This document shows positions 21,598 through 28,854 of a stretch of 54,605 nt of DNA, in pieces. Position numbers and translations under genes: made by a program. The DNA comes from a virus: positions 64,001-118,605 of IMG/VR virus record IMGVR_UViG_3300040801_004428; one strand, 5' to 3'. Numbering within the stretch: the stretch's first letter is position 1; the number at the start of each line of letters is the position of its first letter. The notes under the pieces were generated by a model, which saw only the letters and a list, made by a program, of their open reading frames with translations, made no database searches and was not told where the DNA came from.

Positions 21598-21711
21598 TGG
21601 CGTAATGATAGAAAGTTGCCGCGCAACGTCCGCTGACGTGTCTTTCTAGCCGCCTCCCGATGTATATACTAGAAGTTGTGCACCCTACGCGTCGGCGCCA
21701 GCCGAAATTTT
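21598..21711 (-). ncRNA. Putative structured small RNA B (three-way junction)
   Basis: About 110 nt without a credible reading frame. Closing stem TAGAAAG/CTTTCTA (21609-21615 with 21642-21648) encloses two hairpins, TTGC-CGC-GCAA (21616-21626) and CGTC-CGCT-GACG (21627-21638). A further hairpin TCGGC/GCCGA (21692-21705) lies at the 5' end of the minus-strand transcript. An A-rich linker-like sequence (CACTGGAGAAAAGAAAAAA) lies just upstream at 21706-21727. The remainder of this gap holds only that and the late box. Expression is inferred. Confidence 0.5.
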
Positions 21712-21725
21712 TTCTTTTCTCCAGT

Positions 21726-21732
21726 GGTAATA
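21726..21732 (+). promoter_or_regulatory. Late-type GGTAATA box
   Basis: CAGTGGTAATATTT on the plus strand, 29 nt before ATG 21762. Confidence 0.55.
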
Positions 21733-21761
21733 TTTACTAAGAGGTTTATAAATAACTCGTG

Positions 21762-22970
21762 ATGATTAAATGCAATGCTGGTAATAAACTCTGCGGTAAG
21801 AGATGCATACCGATGGATTGGCAATGTGGGGAAGAAGAAGATGATGAGTCTACTCCCAAAGCAAAAAGCCGTCTACCTCGTAATCTAGCCCTCGCTGGGG
21901 CTAGCCTACTAGTTGCAGGAACCGGGGTCGCTGTTATTGCCGGCGCGATGGGAAAAAGTGCCGCTGATTTGCCTGAGAGTGATACAGAAGAATTTGCTAA
22001 AGCTGTATCGGATGTAAATCCCAAACTATTTGGGCTGTTTGGCGGAGGAGGAGGCAGTTCTAAACCTGTTATTGCTTCAATCACCGTAGATGAGAACTTA
22101 GATTCATACCGTCCTTCTGACGGTGATGTGAGTAGTATTGTCACGGGCCGGGATGAGTACAATAGGCAGAATCCAAGTAAGAAGAAATACCTATCAAATG
22201 AGGATTTAGTAACCTATGGTGCATCGGATAGTGCTAGACTTAACAGGAGACTAAACGGCTTAAGTGCACAAGAATTTGCAGAGGGTCTAGCCGGTGAGAT
22301 AGCTCCCTACGCGGAGAATATCACAGTGGGTAGTGCCGCTGATGCTTTTCTTGACCCCGATAGTGAAATCGGCAAAATGTTGAGTGATGACTTGAAAGCG
22401 ATTATTAAAGACCGCAAAATCAGCCCTTCCAATATAAAGATTGTAATTGCAGATGAGATAAAGGTACCTGCTTTACGGGCTCCACATCTTATAAAATTTG
22501 CATCTGGGGGAATGACCATAAGTACCCCCGATCCCAATAGTCAGTTAATTTACGTGGCTAGGACAAAACAAGATAGTGAAAAATACAGTAGTAGTGTACT
22601 CAACCATGAGGCAGTACACTGTGTGCAAAAAATGTCAGGGTGGATGTTTTCGGACAAAGATTATGAGGCCGTTAAGTCTATCGTCGAAAGACAAAAAGTT
22701 CAGGTTATTGACCGAGGTGCTAAAAAGGGGCTTAAAAAGACCGTAAAGGGTAATTACAACCGTTGGGTGTATTTACCCCAATATTGGGGCATGGAGAAAG
22801 ATATGGCCCAACAATTTGGTGTCCCCAATCATAAAAAAGAAGAATTTGTTGAGTCAGCAAAGAGATTAGAGGTCGAAGCTTGGGCAATTGGCCAAGGGGC
22901 TCAACCTTGGATGTTGGAAAGAGCCAAGGGGTATAACTCCCAAGGAAAGACTGTAAAAGCTTTGCGTTAA
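21762..22970 (+). CDS. Cys-tagged zinc metallopeptidase-like protein 1
   Basis: A 402-aa protein. Start ATG 21762 (MIKCNAGNK) rather than the GTG one codon earlier. Tag at residues 3-22; hydrophobic helix about 41-66 (LALAGASLLVAGTGVAVIAGAMG). HEAVH at residues 282-286 is an HExxH zinc site followed by CVQKMSGWMF; about 85 residues later comes EVEAW, whose Glu is the probable third ligand (gluzincin arrangement). The same HExxH...ExEAW pair recurs in three other tagged proteins. Protease activity and target are inferred. It ends directly at the RNA gene on the other strand. Confidence 0.75.
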   Translation: MIKCNAGNKLCGKRCIPMDWQCGEEEDDESTPKAKSRLPRNLALAGASLLVAGTGVAVIAGAMGKSAADLPESDTEEFAKAVSDVNPKLFGLFGGGGGSSKPVIASITVDENLDSYRPSDGDVSSIVTGRDEYNRQNPSKKKYLSNEDLVTYGASDSARLNRRLNGLSAQEFAEGLAGEIAPYAENITVGSAADAFLDPDSEIGKMLSDDLKAIIKDRKISPSNIKIVIADEIKVPALRAPHLIKFASGGMTISTPDPNSQLIYVARTKQDSEKYSSSVLNHEAVHCVQKMSGWMFSDKDYEAVKSIVERQKVQVIDRGAKKGLKKTVKGNYNRWVYLPQYWGMEKDMAQQFGVPNHKKEEFVESAKRLEVEAWAIGQGAQPWMLERAKGYNSQGKTVKALR

Positions 22971-23045
22971 TGGAGATGCGGGGATTCGAACCCCGGTCCG
23001 TGACCCTCTCAGCGTCTAAGTCACGTCGATGCCTATCTCATCCCC
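22971..23045 (-). ncRNA. tRNA-like RNA with tmRNA-type ends (75 nt)
   Basis: Acceptor stem GGGGATG/CATCTCC (7 bp with one G-U), discriminator A, no encoded CCA. Perfect T arm CGGGG-TTCGAAT-CCCCG. No canonical D stem or anticodon arm can be drawn. Instead, 14 nt after the acceptor read AGATAGGCATCGAC, like the stemless tmRNA D region (GGxxUCGAC), and CGGAC precedes the T arm as in many tmRNAs. A 6-bp stem CGTGAC/GTCACG closes a 15-nt loop where tmRNA would carry helix 2 and the tag region. A degenerate tRNA is the alternative. Confidence 0.65.
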
Positions 23046-23069
23046 GTGTTTGTTCATGTGTAGCAGAGC

Positions 23070-23297
23070 TTACAGGTAATCTTCTTGGATTTCCCTTGCC
23101 AGCCGTTTGTCATACGGCTTGATTGTCTCAATTAACAAGACAATTAGGTCTTCGTCGTACGAAAACTGACATGCGGCCTCAACGATAAAGGATTTGTCAT
23201 CATCGTCTAATTGCCCTTCTCGGAGAAGGCCTTGTAATTCGGTGTAATCGCCATATTGGCGAATGTCCTCTATCGCTATTGTGAGTTCTTCTTCCAT
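23070..23297 (-). CDS. Small acidic hypothetical protein (75 aa)
   Basis: MEEELTIAIEDIRQYGDYTELQGLL..., helical throughout, very acidic, with paired-helix spacing reminiscent of a short helical repeat. No domain recognised. A linker lies upstream; a weak start context and the RNA gene lie downstream. Confidence 0.65.
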   Translation of the reverse strand: MEEELTIAIEDIRQYGDYTELQGLLREGQLDDDDKSFIVEAACQFSYDEDLIVLLIETIKPYDKRLAREIQEDYL

Positions 23298-23422
23298 TGT
23301 ACACTCGGTGTAGGTTTTTTCATTTTCACGCCTCGTTTGCCGCGCGGTAGGTATTTATACCTATCCGGCTTTTTACTCCCTCTTGGGGGGATGTAAACCT
23401 CTCTGCAAGAATTGCAAGACAT
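23276..23422 (-). CDS. Possible small CxxC protein (48 aa)
   Basis: ATG 23422 follows the stop of the 156-aa gene and GGGGGA. Translation gives MSCNSCREVYIPPRG..., a CxxC near the start and then a very basic stretch. It overlaps the next gene's start by 22 nt and covers a hairpin (TAGGTA/TACCTA, 23348-23363) and the linker. The interval may instead be an untranslated leader. Weak support. Confidence 0.25.
   Translation of the reverse strand: MSCNSCREVYIPPRGSKKPDRYKYLPRGKRGVKMKKPTPSVQWKKNSQ
23312..23335 (-). promoter_or_regulatory. Early-type linker before 23297 gene
   Basis: Minus strand: CGAGGCGTGAAAATG-AAAAAACC. Confidence 0.45.
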
Positions 23423-23426
23423 AGTT

Positions 23427-23897
23427 TCATGTCCCCCATTGGCTATCGCAATCACAGTTGCGAGTGTGGCATCTATAAACTTCTGGATCGATGTTCACGG
23501 CCTTCATCATGGCGATCAACTCGCCAATTTGAAACTTCAGTTGAGTGCCGCCCATCTCTGAGAGCTCCGCAGCAGTGCAAATGCACTGGGTGTACTTCTT
23601 AAATGGTGGGAAAATCCGCCCACCAATTTCTCTCACCCTGTTGTTGAAGTCAACTTTAACAGGAACGGTTAAATAGAGCTCAGGTGAATCGGCGTACGCG
23701 CAGGCGGGAAATAAGCTCTTCGGGAGCGTCATCCCTCTGTCAATGTACTCCACATACTCGCGAACCCAATTTGGGTCCTTCGACCAGTATGAAGGAACTG
23801 GATACACAGCACCGAGTGCTTCGATAAAATTCAGTCCCTGGCGCTGGACTTGGATGTCCCGCTCTTGCAATGCCTCAACCAGTTTTGCTACATTCAT
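23427..23897 (-). CDS. Hypothetical protein (156 aa), Cys-rich end
   Basis: Start MNVAKLVEAL with GAGGGAAC upstream. C-terminus RCHTRNCDCDSQWGT contains closely spaced Cys/His that could bind metal, and CICTAAE lies about 40 residues before the end. Ends QWGT with its stop in GGACATGA, the linker core. It is preceded by both a late-type box and an A-run linker. No family recognised. Confidence 0.7.
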   Translation of the reverse strand: MNVAKLVEALQERDIQVQRQGLNFIEALGAVYPVPSYWSKDPNWVREYVEYIDRGMTLPKSLFPACAYADSPELYLTVPVKVDFNNRVREIGGRIFPPFKKYTQCICTAAELSEMGGTQLKFQIGELIAMMKAVNIDPEVYRCHTRNCDCDSQWGT

Positions 23898-23910
23898 AAT
23901 GTTCCCTCAA

Positions 23911-24375
23911 TTAGGTTTTTTCTCCAATTGATAGTCCTATATTACCACTATCTGCATCTTCAAAATACTCAGTATGACCTCTAAATAAATACTTCGAATT
24001 AGGATCACTAACTAGTTTCTTAATTCGCCGTCTATCTAAATCAGACTCGGGCTTTATATAAAACACCGCTTTATCGTTAGACCCCGCTTCGTTCCAAGAG
24101 ACACCGGAATTTAGTATCTCCTCAGTATCTTTAATTTGCTTCAAGGCCTCAGCTCCTATTTTTTTCTTATCCACACCCCAGGTTTCTAAATAATTAGAAT
24201 CCTTTAGCACCTTGAGAACCTCTGAAGTAATTGCAGAAAAATTAGTTGGAAGCGGTTCCTTTCTCTCATAAGAGATGGTATCCTCTGATGGCTTCCCATC
24301 TGACTTGCAATTATATTTTTTCGGAATGCATCTCTTCCCACACGGCTTTGACGCTGCGCTGCACTTAAACTTCAT
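23911..24375 (-). CDS. Cys-tagged protein, family B copy 2 (154 aa)
   Basis: ATG 24375 (MKFKCSAASK) overlaps the stop of the Gp37-like gene. Tag at residues 4-23 with a SKPCGKRCIP core. No hydrophobic segment. The C-terminal domain is paralogous to that of the 204-aa tagged protein at 13070 (KYLFRGHTEYFEDADSGNIG). It has the lowest GC of the tagged set, an impression by eye. Function unknown; co-expression with a putative head/tail-joining protein supports a virion link. Confidence 0.75.
   Translation of the reverse strand: MKFKCSAASKPCGKRCIPKKYNCKSDGKPSEDTISYERKEPLPTNFSAITSEVLKVLKDSNYLETWGVDKKKIGAEALKQIKDTEEILNSGVSWNEAGSNDKAVFYIKPESDLDRRRIKKLVSDPNSKYLFRGHTEYFEDADSGNIGLSIGEKT
23912..23930 (-). 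promoter_or_regulatory. A-run linker before 23897 gene
   Basis: Minus strand CAATTGGAGAAAAAACCTAATTGAGG, at the 3' end of the tagged gene. Confidence 0.4.
23940..23946 (-). promoter_or_regulatory. Late-type GGTAATA box
   Basis: Minus strand AGTGGTAATATAGG, 42 nt before ATG 23897 and inside the 3' end of the tagged gene. Confidence 0.45.
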
Positions 24376-25477
24376 AGGTATATTCCACATCTACGTAATC
24401 CACATCAAAAGGCAGTCGTGCCATTCCAGAACTAATCTCTACCCTTAAAGTGAAGGTATACGTCCCCGGATCTACATTATACGCAGGAGAAAAACTAACA
24501 ATTAGTTCTCCATCCTCACCGAGGCTAAACCCCGTAATTAGCGGATCCACATCCGAATCAACTTGACTGATATTTACCACCACCGTCGTATCGGCAGGCT
24601 CAGATAAGAACAAAGAAATATCAATCTCCGAATTTGCGGAAACAACCTGCCCACCGACGGGAGACACATACAAGGTGGGGTAGACCGCCGCCATTGGATC
24701 CGACACTGCAAGTTGTTCATCACTCAGCCAGGGAGTCCTATTTATGGAGTCTTTCTTATATGGGATGATGGCATGCGGAACCCCAGAACCATCTGGTGTG
24801 CCCTCCGCCAGTTCTGCCGTATTACGCCAAAAAGCAAGTTTGAGTTCATAATTACGAGCAGGATACTTACCCGGAGTGAGACCGAGATCCTCGCCGCATT
24901 TGTTGTAATAACGACTTCGGCCAGAGACGCGATCGTAGCGTCTTCTCCAACAGGTGTTTATACCCCTCTCCGTGATGCCATTAAAACAGTTGTCACAATC
25001 AGGCGCAGCCTCATACGGGTCTGTGTAGAGCACATCACAGAGTTCATCCTCATGGGAGATGGACAACACATATGTGCGATAATTCCCATCGTCGATTTGC
25101 TGCCAGTTGGCGGACTTCGGATTGATGGGTTTAGTAGTACCGACGTCGAATCCCGTGAGAAGGGCCACAATTGTGGGGAGCAGCATCAACATGGGGGTGT
25201 GCCCACGCATGTCGCGAATCTCGAGCATTATTTCCCACGAGTGGGTTGCACGCAAAGCAATTGAGTCCCTATTGTAGGTTTGCGGCATGTAGGAGGTATT
25301 CTTATACCTGATGGTTAGATTATCATAGTCGGAGACTCTTCCGGAGTCGCGCAAAGCCTCGGCGAAGGGCCTTACACGGAGTGAAGGCGGCATGATGGGA
25401 TGGTTTCGGAGTAGATCAATCAGCTTAGCTTCTACACTAATGAGGAGGTCTAACTGCTTGGGGATATTATACAACAT
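24365..25477 (-). CDS. Gp37/DUF1834-like structural protein with Ig-like end
   Basis: A 370-aa protein. Residues 1-125 suggest the Mu Gp37-like layout (LLISVEAKLIDLLRNHP, then SIALRATHSWEIMLEIRD and a long helix). A Cys-rich middle (CDNCFNG...INTCWRRR...KCGEDLG) follows. Residues about 270-370 read as an Ig/cadherin-like sandwich (YVSPVGGQVVSANSEIDISLFLSEPADTT..). Such proteins act at the head-tail joint or tail terminator. No good ribosome-binding site before the ATG. The Gp37 assignment is weak; the beta-sandwich end is clearer. Confidence 0.5.
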   Translation of the reverse strand: MLYNIPKQLDLLISVEAKLIDLLRNHPIMPPSLRVRPFAEALRDSGRVSDYDNLTIRYKNTSYMPQTYNRDSIALRATHSWEIMLEIRDMRGHTPMLMLLPTIVALLTGFDVGTTKPINPKSANWQQIDDGNYRTYVLSISHEDELCDVLYTDPYEAAPDCDNCFNGITERGINTCWRRRYDRVSGRSRYYNKCGEDLGLTPGKYPARNYELKLAFWRNTAELAEGTPDGSGVPHAIIPYKKDSINRTPWLSDEQLAVSDPMAAVYPTLYVSPVGGQVVSANSEIDISLFLSEPADTTVVVNISQVDSDVDPLITGFSLGEDGELIVSFSPAYNVDPGTYTFTLRVEISSGMARLPFDVDYVDVEYTYEV

Positions 25478-25494
25478 AAGAAAAAAACTTCAGA
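25471..25494 (+). promoter_or_regulatory. A-run linker before 25504 gene
   Basis: Plus strand TACAACATAAG-AAAAAAACTTCAGAGGG, overlapping the start of the leftward Gp37-like gene. Confidence 0.45.
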
Positions 25495-25503
25495 GGGTTT
25501 GTT

Positions 25504-25797
25504 ATGAATAAAGTTGCAATGGCCAAGATCTATTTTTGCCTTAATGGGAACTTGAAAGGGGTACTTTGGTACCCAAACGGCACCGTCAGTTGTGGCGGTA
25601 ATGTCAAGTTTATAATAAAGGGGCAAAGGGTTTACAAAGAGACCGTGGAGTATGAGTTTATTGCTCCCTCTTTGGGAGAACTACCCACAGAGGTCCAGGA
25701 ATCAGTGCACTCCATCACGGAGTGCCATTTGACACCCCTCCAATGGCTTACGGTGCCCTTTATTGAATTTTGCCTAAAGGACCTCTGGTGTACTTGA
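25504..25797 (+). CDS. Hypothetical protein (97 aa)
   Basis: ATG after CAGAGGG. It ends CLKDLWCT with TGA inside a CTGGTGTACTTGA linker, the signature end of this gene class, although no rightward gene follows. No domain recognised. Confidence 0.65.
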   Translation: MNKVAMAKIYFCLNGNLKGVLWYPNGTVSCGGNVKFIIKGQRVYKETVEYEFIAPSLGELPTEVQESVHSITECHLTPLQWLTVPFIEFCLKDLWCT

Positions 25798-25799
25798 AA

Positions 25800-26018
25800 C
25801 TATATCTCCCACCCTGGGGGAAGAAACCTATGTGATTCTTTAACATCCGGGAGAGGAGCTTGCAATGCCTCAGAGGGTAAGATCGGACCCTCTGCAGTTT
25901 GGTGCTGGCGGACGAGCTCATCCACATAGCGTAATACACTCTCTTGTTTAATTTCCGCCATGTGTTGTAAGTCCCTCAAGTAGAGATCTGGAAAATCTTT
26001 TTGTACTTCTCTTGACAT
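25800..26018 (-). CDS. Small hypothetical protein (72 aa), late-type promoter
   Basis: ATG 26018 with an excellent GGAGGTGG ribosome-binding site. It has a GGTAATA box 19 nt upstream and is flanked by early-type rightward genes. Helical N-terminus, Pro-rich end. The promoter class suggests a minor virion protein; no homology is visible. Confidence 0.65.
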   Translation of the reverse strand: MSREVQKDFPDLYLRDLQHMAEIKQESVLRYVDELVRQHQTAEGPILPSEALQAPLPDVKESHRFLPPGWEI

Positions 26019-26037
26019 TATACCACCTCCGGTTAAA

Positions 26038-26044
26038 TATTACC
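26038..26044 (-). promoter_or_regulatory. Late-type GGTAATA box
   Basis: Minus strand TAGGGTAATATTTAACC, 19 nt before ATG 26018, the shortest spacing seen. Confidence 0.55.
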
Positions 26045-26074
26045 CTATGATTGAAAAAAACTTACTTGGGCATA

Positions 26075-26590
26075 ATGATTATGATCTACAAGGATTCGCT
26101 GAGGTTATACGAGTACAGCAGTGCTCGAGGCGCTGCAAAAGTACACATATTGAAGATATTCAAAGATTGTTTCAAGACAACTTGGGAGCTCGACTCAGAC
26201 TGGGGAGGGTCGTGGGATGGACACACCCTCATAACATCTGTCTCAGGACCCGCCTTGTTTTGGTACTCCTATCACGGGGACGTAACGAATAAGTCCCACC
26301 AGGAGTACTACCGAGTGCTCCCATCTTTGAAGATCATTCAAATCTCGAGGTGGAAGTACCTCGAATTACTGGGCAAATACCGACAAAACCTCATTGAAGA
26401 GGTCAAAGCCCAAATTAGGGCATATGACCCTTCATCGGGCCGATATTTCCGGTTTCCTGAGTGGTGGGGATGGAGCACCTACTATACGGATATTCGCCTT
26501 CATGAAAGGGGATTTTCCGCCCGGAACGTATGTTTGGGGATGAAACTTGAATACGTCGAATGGGCAGACGTATGGAAACACACCAATTAG
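26075..26590 (+). CDS. Hypothetical protein (171 aa)
   Basis: Start ATG 26075 (MIMIYKDSLR) or 26081; a frame from 26051 would translate the A-run linker (TTGAAAAAAACTTAC at 26051-26065). Trp/Tyr-rich and basic. No known domain. First of three rightward genes with linkers. Confidence 0.65.
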   Translation: MIMIYKDSLRLYEYSSARGAAKVHILKIFKDCFKTTWELDSDWGGSWDGHTLITSVSGPALFWYSYHGDVTNKSHQEYYRVLPSLKIIQISRWKYLELLGKYRQNLIEEVKAQIRAYDPSSGRYFRFPEWWGWSTYYTDIRLHERGFSARNVCLGMKLEYVEWADVWKHTN

Positions 26591-26595
26591 ATGTG

Positions 26596-26626
26596 TACAT
26601 TGGTGTACATGAATGAAAAAAACCTA
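26596..26626 (+). promoter_or_regulatory. Early-type linker before 26642 gene
   Basis: Plus strand: ACATTGGTGTACATGAATG-AAAAAAACCTAC. Clear plus-strand copy of the consensus. Confidence 0.55.
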
Positions 26627-26641
26627 CAAGAGATGATAGTT

Positions 26642-27160
26642 ATGCCATACAACCACCACCATTCCGGTCCAAACTTGCCAGATCCAATAAGAAATGCGAG
26701 AGTGGTTTATCCGCACCCGGATAAGCCTAACCACGCATATTTGGTCAGGTGGGATTCAATCCAGAAACCAAATCAGTCGTTTTTGGTTGACTTAGTGCCG
26801 TTAAACCAATGTAAATTACATCTACTATCTGATGAGTCTTTGCATCGGATAATAAACCAACTAATGGATGGCACGGGCCTGGTTAACTGGGCCGAATATC
26901 AGGCCGAGATGGACGCGGCCAACCGCTACCATCGCTGGGCGAAACAGTGGGGGACCGTGATCGAGGTCGATGGTGCCTACTGGGGGTGGACAGGTACTGG
27001 GAGCTCTTCAGTCATGGGAGCCATTCCGGTAGACCCAACAGAAGACTGGGAGCTTACTCCTGAAGAGGGTCCCACGCTAGCAGATTACGGATTATATGGC
27101 TTCATAGACACCGAAGAAAAGATCGAAAAGCTAAAGGAAGCTATTCGGTCCTATTGTTAA
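26642..27160 (+). CDS. Hypothetical protein (172 aa)
   Basis: Start ATG 26642 (MPYNHHHSGP) with AAGAG about 9 nt upstream; 26633 is possible. His-rich N-terminus, Trp-rich middle, acidic end. Opening the frame at 26591 would translate the linker. No recognised domain. Confidence 0.65.
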   Translation: MPYNHHHSGPNLPDPIRNARVVYPHPDKPNHAYLVRWDSIQKPNQSFLVDLVPLNQCKLHLLSDESLHRIINQLMDGTGLVNWAEYQAEMDAANRYHRWAKQWGTVIEVDGAYWGWTGTGSSSVMGAIPVDPTEDWELTPEEGPTLADYGLYGFIDTEEKIEKLKEAIRSYC

Positions 27161-27174
27161 CCCCGTATTGCTAC

Positions 27175-27206
27175 TCACTGGTGCACATGAATGGAAAAAA
27201 AAATTA
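27175..27206 (+). promoter_or_regulatory. Early-type linker before 27216 gene
   Basis: Plus strand: CTCACTGGTGCACATGAATGG-AAAAAAAAATTAT. Confidence 0.5.
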
Positions 27207-27215
27207 TAAAAGGCT

Positions 27216-27593
27216 ATGGTAAGATTAAGAGACATTGAGCTGGAAGTTCTTGCAGCCTATCTGGACTGCAAAGTTCCAAGCATTATCGGAGCTGCGCCGG
27301 CAGAGTTCCAAATAGGGCGGTTAACCGTCCGCAGGTGCCTTATCACCGGAATTACGGTAGAAATACCGGTGGCGCTACGGCACAACGATAACGCCATAGA
27401 GGTGCAGGCGCTAGCTATGGTAAAGCATGGCATGACTTTGTCCCAAGCAAAAGCTTGGAGCAAAGACCCGGGTGCTCAGGAGCACCGAGACTTGCATCGC
27501 ACAATTTGCGGAGATAGAACAACTATCCCCGCGCTACTCACTGGTGTACAAGAAAGTGTTAAGAATTCCCCGAGTCTTGTATACCTAAATTAG
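27216..27593 (+). CDS. Hypothetical protein (125 aa)
   Basis: ATG 27216 after an A-rich leader. Soluble alpha/beta. The 3' part reads through another linker copy (LLTGVQESVKN, from CACTGGTGTACAAGAAAG at 27538-27556) and overlaps the leftward DUF1320-like gene by 35 nt. No domain. Confidence 0.6.
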   Translation: MVRLRDIELEVLAAYLDCKVPSIIGAAPAEFQIGRLTVRRCLITGITVEIPVALRHNDNAIEVQALAMVKHGMTLSQAKAWSKDPGAQEHRDLHRTICGDRTTIPALLTGVQESVKNSPSLVYLN

Positions 27594-28854
27594 AAGAAGC
27601 CCTCTTATACCACTCAGGAAGAAATCCACCATTCATACGTCTATACACATCCTCACTTGGGAAAGATTGCATCCAACCGTTCAAGCCCAAACCATTTTCC
27701 AAATTATATTGTTGTGATATACCCCCAATCAACACTCTCCCCGACTCAGCACAATCGGCGGGTTTTAACGCATTCGATGCTGCGGTTTGTTGGATCCACT
27801 GCACCATGCGAGTAAAGTCCTCCGTCACATCGCGCGGGCGTCTATTAGCAAATAAATAATATCGCGCGAGTGTTAATTGCCCCTGTTTGAAAGAGCCCAT
27901 CAATAGGGCCTGCCCAGACCAGGTGGCTATATCAATATAGCCTTGAATCATCTTGGCGGTCTCATCCAAAATGAAGTTCATCCTCTCATAGTTAATGTCC
28001 ATTGCTTGAGGATTGCCAATGTTTGATACCTCAATTGCCTCTTGGAGGCCAAACATCTTAACGTAGTCATCCACGGTTGCGCATTCCCCATTGCGCACAT
28101 TATACGGCGTGCCAATCCCATTAACATGCACTTTATCCGGATCGCATTCTTCCGGCGGGTTGGGATCCAAACATTTTAGCTTAAACGAAAATGGAATCAC
28201 CACCCTAAAAGGGTTCTCCGTCGTGCGGAGGAAATTATCACTTGGGGGTTCGTATTCAATTATTGTGTTTTGCGTAAGCGTGACCGTAGGATCGTGGGTG
28301 ATGACAACATCTTTGCCTTCAATTGCGATAGAGGCCACATTCAAGATGGATTCATCCTCCGTGCGGTAGAAGAAACTACTCACTGGAGGTACATACGAAG
28401 GGTTCAAATACTCCGAGAAGGACATCACAACTGTGGTGCCATCCGGCGCGCATTGGATATTCTCAATACGGAGAGGAAGCTGTTGTTCTCTTTCCATAAT
28501 TGAGGTTGCTGAATCGAAGCAGTCGCCATCGGCGCACTGTACATCCGCCGTGGAGAGTGGAATATAATGTTGAGTTAGTGCAGTTCCGGGTTCAGGCCCC
28601 AACAGTACTGGTGTACTAACCTGCTTGTACACAATCCCAGCGGTGGATAGCTCCGCATCGTGAAGTGTATTCGAGCAGATGAGCACCAACTGCCCATATT
28701 CCGCATAAGCATTTACCACCTCATAAACGGTGGGATCCAACCCGCGGATTGTGAAACCTTCTATGGGGAATGGTGAACCGGTGGTTAGCACCGCCTCGTC
28801 GTAGGTTACATAAACTGTATCGCCTTCAATTTTTGTGTTAACTACTAGGGGCAT
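27559..28854 (-). CDS. SwmB/Ig repeats fused to DUF1320 (Mu gp36)-like domain
   Basis: A 431-aa protein. Residues 1-95 and 130-215 are two SwmB/Ig-like beta units (IEGDTVYVTYDEAVL...; APDGTTVVMSFSEYLNP...VTLTQNTIIEY). The C-terminal about 190 residues fit the gp36/DUF1320 head-completion pattern: CATVDDYVKMFGLQEAIEVSNIG, then an all-helical part with MIQGYIDIATW. Last gene of the leftward late operon, overlapping the tagged gene before it by 17 nt. Likely structural; the domain calls are by pattern. Confidence 0.55.
   Translation of the reverse strand: MPLVVNTKIEGDTVYVTYDEAVLTTGSPFPIEGFTIRGLDPTVYEVVNAYAEYGQLVLICSNTLHDAELSTAGIVYKQVSTPVLLGPEPGTALTQHYIPLSTADVQCADGDCFDSATSIMEREQQLPLRIENIQCAPDGTTVVMSFSEYLNPSYVPPVSSFFYRTEDESILNVASIAIEGKDVVITHDPTVTLTQNTIIEYEPPSDNFLRTTENPFRVVIPFSFKLKCLDPNPPEECDPDKVHVNGIGTPYNVRNGECATVDDYVKMFGLQEAIEVSNIGNPQAMDINYERMNFILDETAKMIQGYIDIATWSGQALLMGSFKQGQLTLARYYLFANRRPRDVTEDFTRMVQWIQQTAASNALKPADCAESGRVLIGGISQQYNLENGLGLNGWMQSFPSEDVYRRMNGGFLPEWYKRASSNLGIQDSGNS

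Noticed and set aside
21747-21754. TATAAATA, the T4 late promoter consensus, before the tagged protease gene
   Set aside because: It ends only 7 nt before the ATG, is not repeated before other late genes, and a GGTAATA box at normal spacing is present at 21726.
22971-23045. Ordinary tRNA-Leu (UAG or GAG in the central loop)
   Set aside because: Neither anticodon position gives a five-pair anticodon stem, no D stem forms, and a bacterial tRNA-Leu would need a long variable arm.
23346-23366. Hairpin TAGGTA/TACCTA as a terminator
   Set aside because: Six pairs, AT-rich and no T-run; kept only as part of the linker region.
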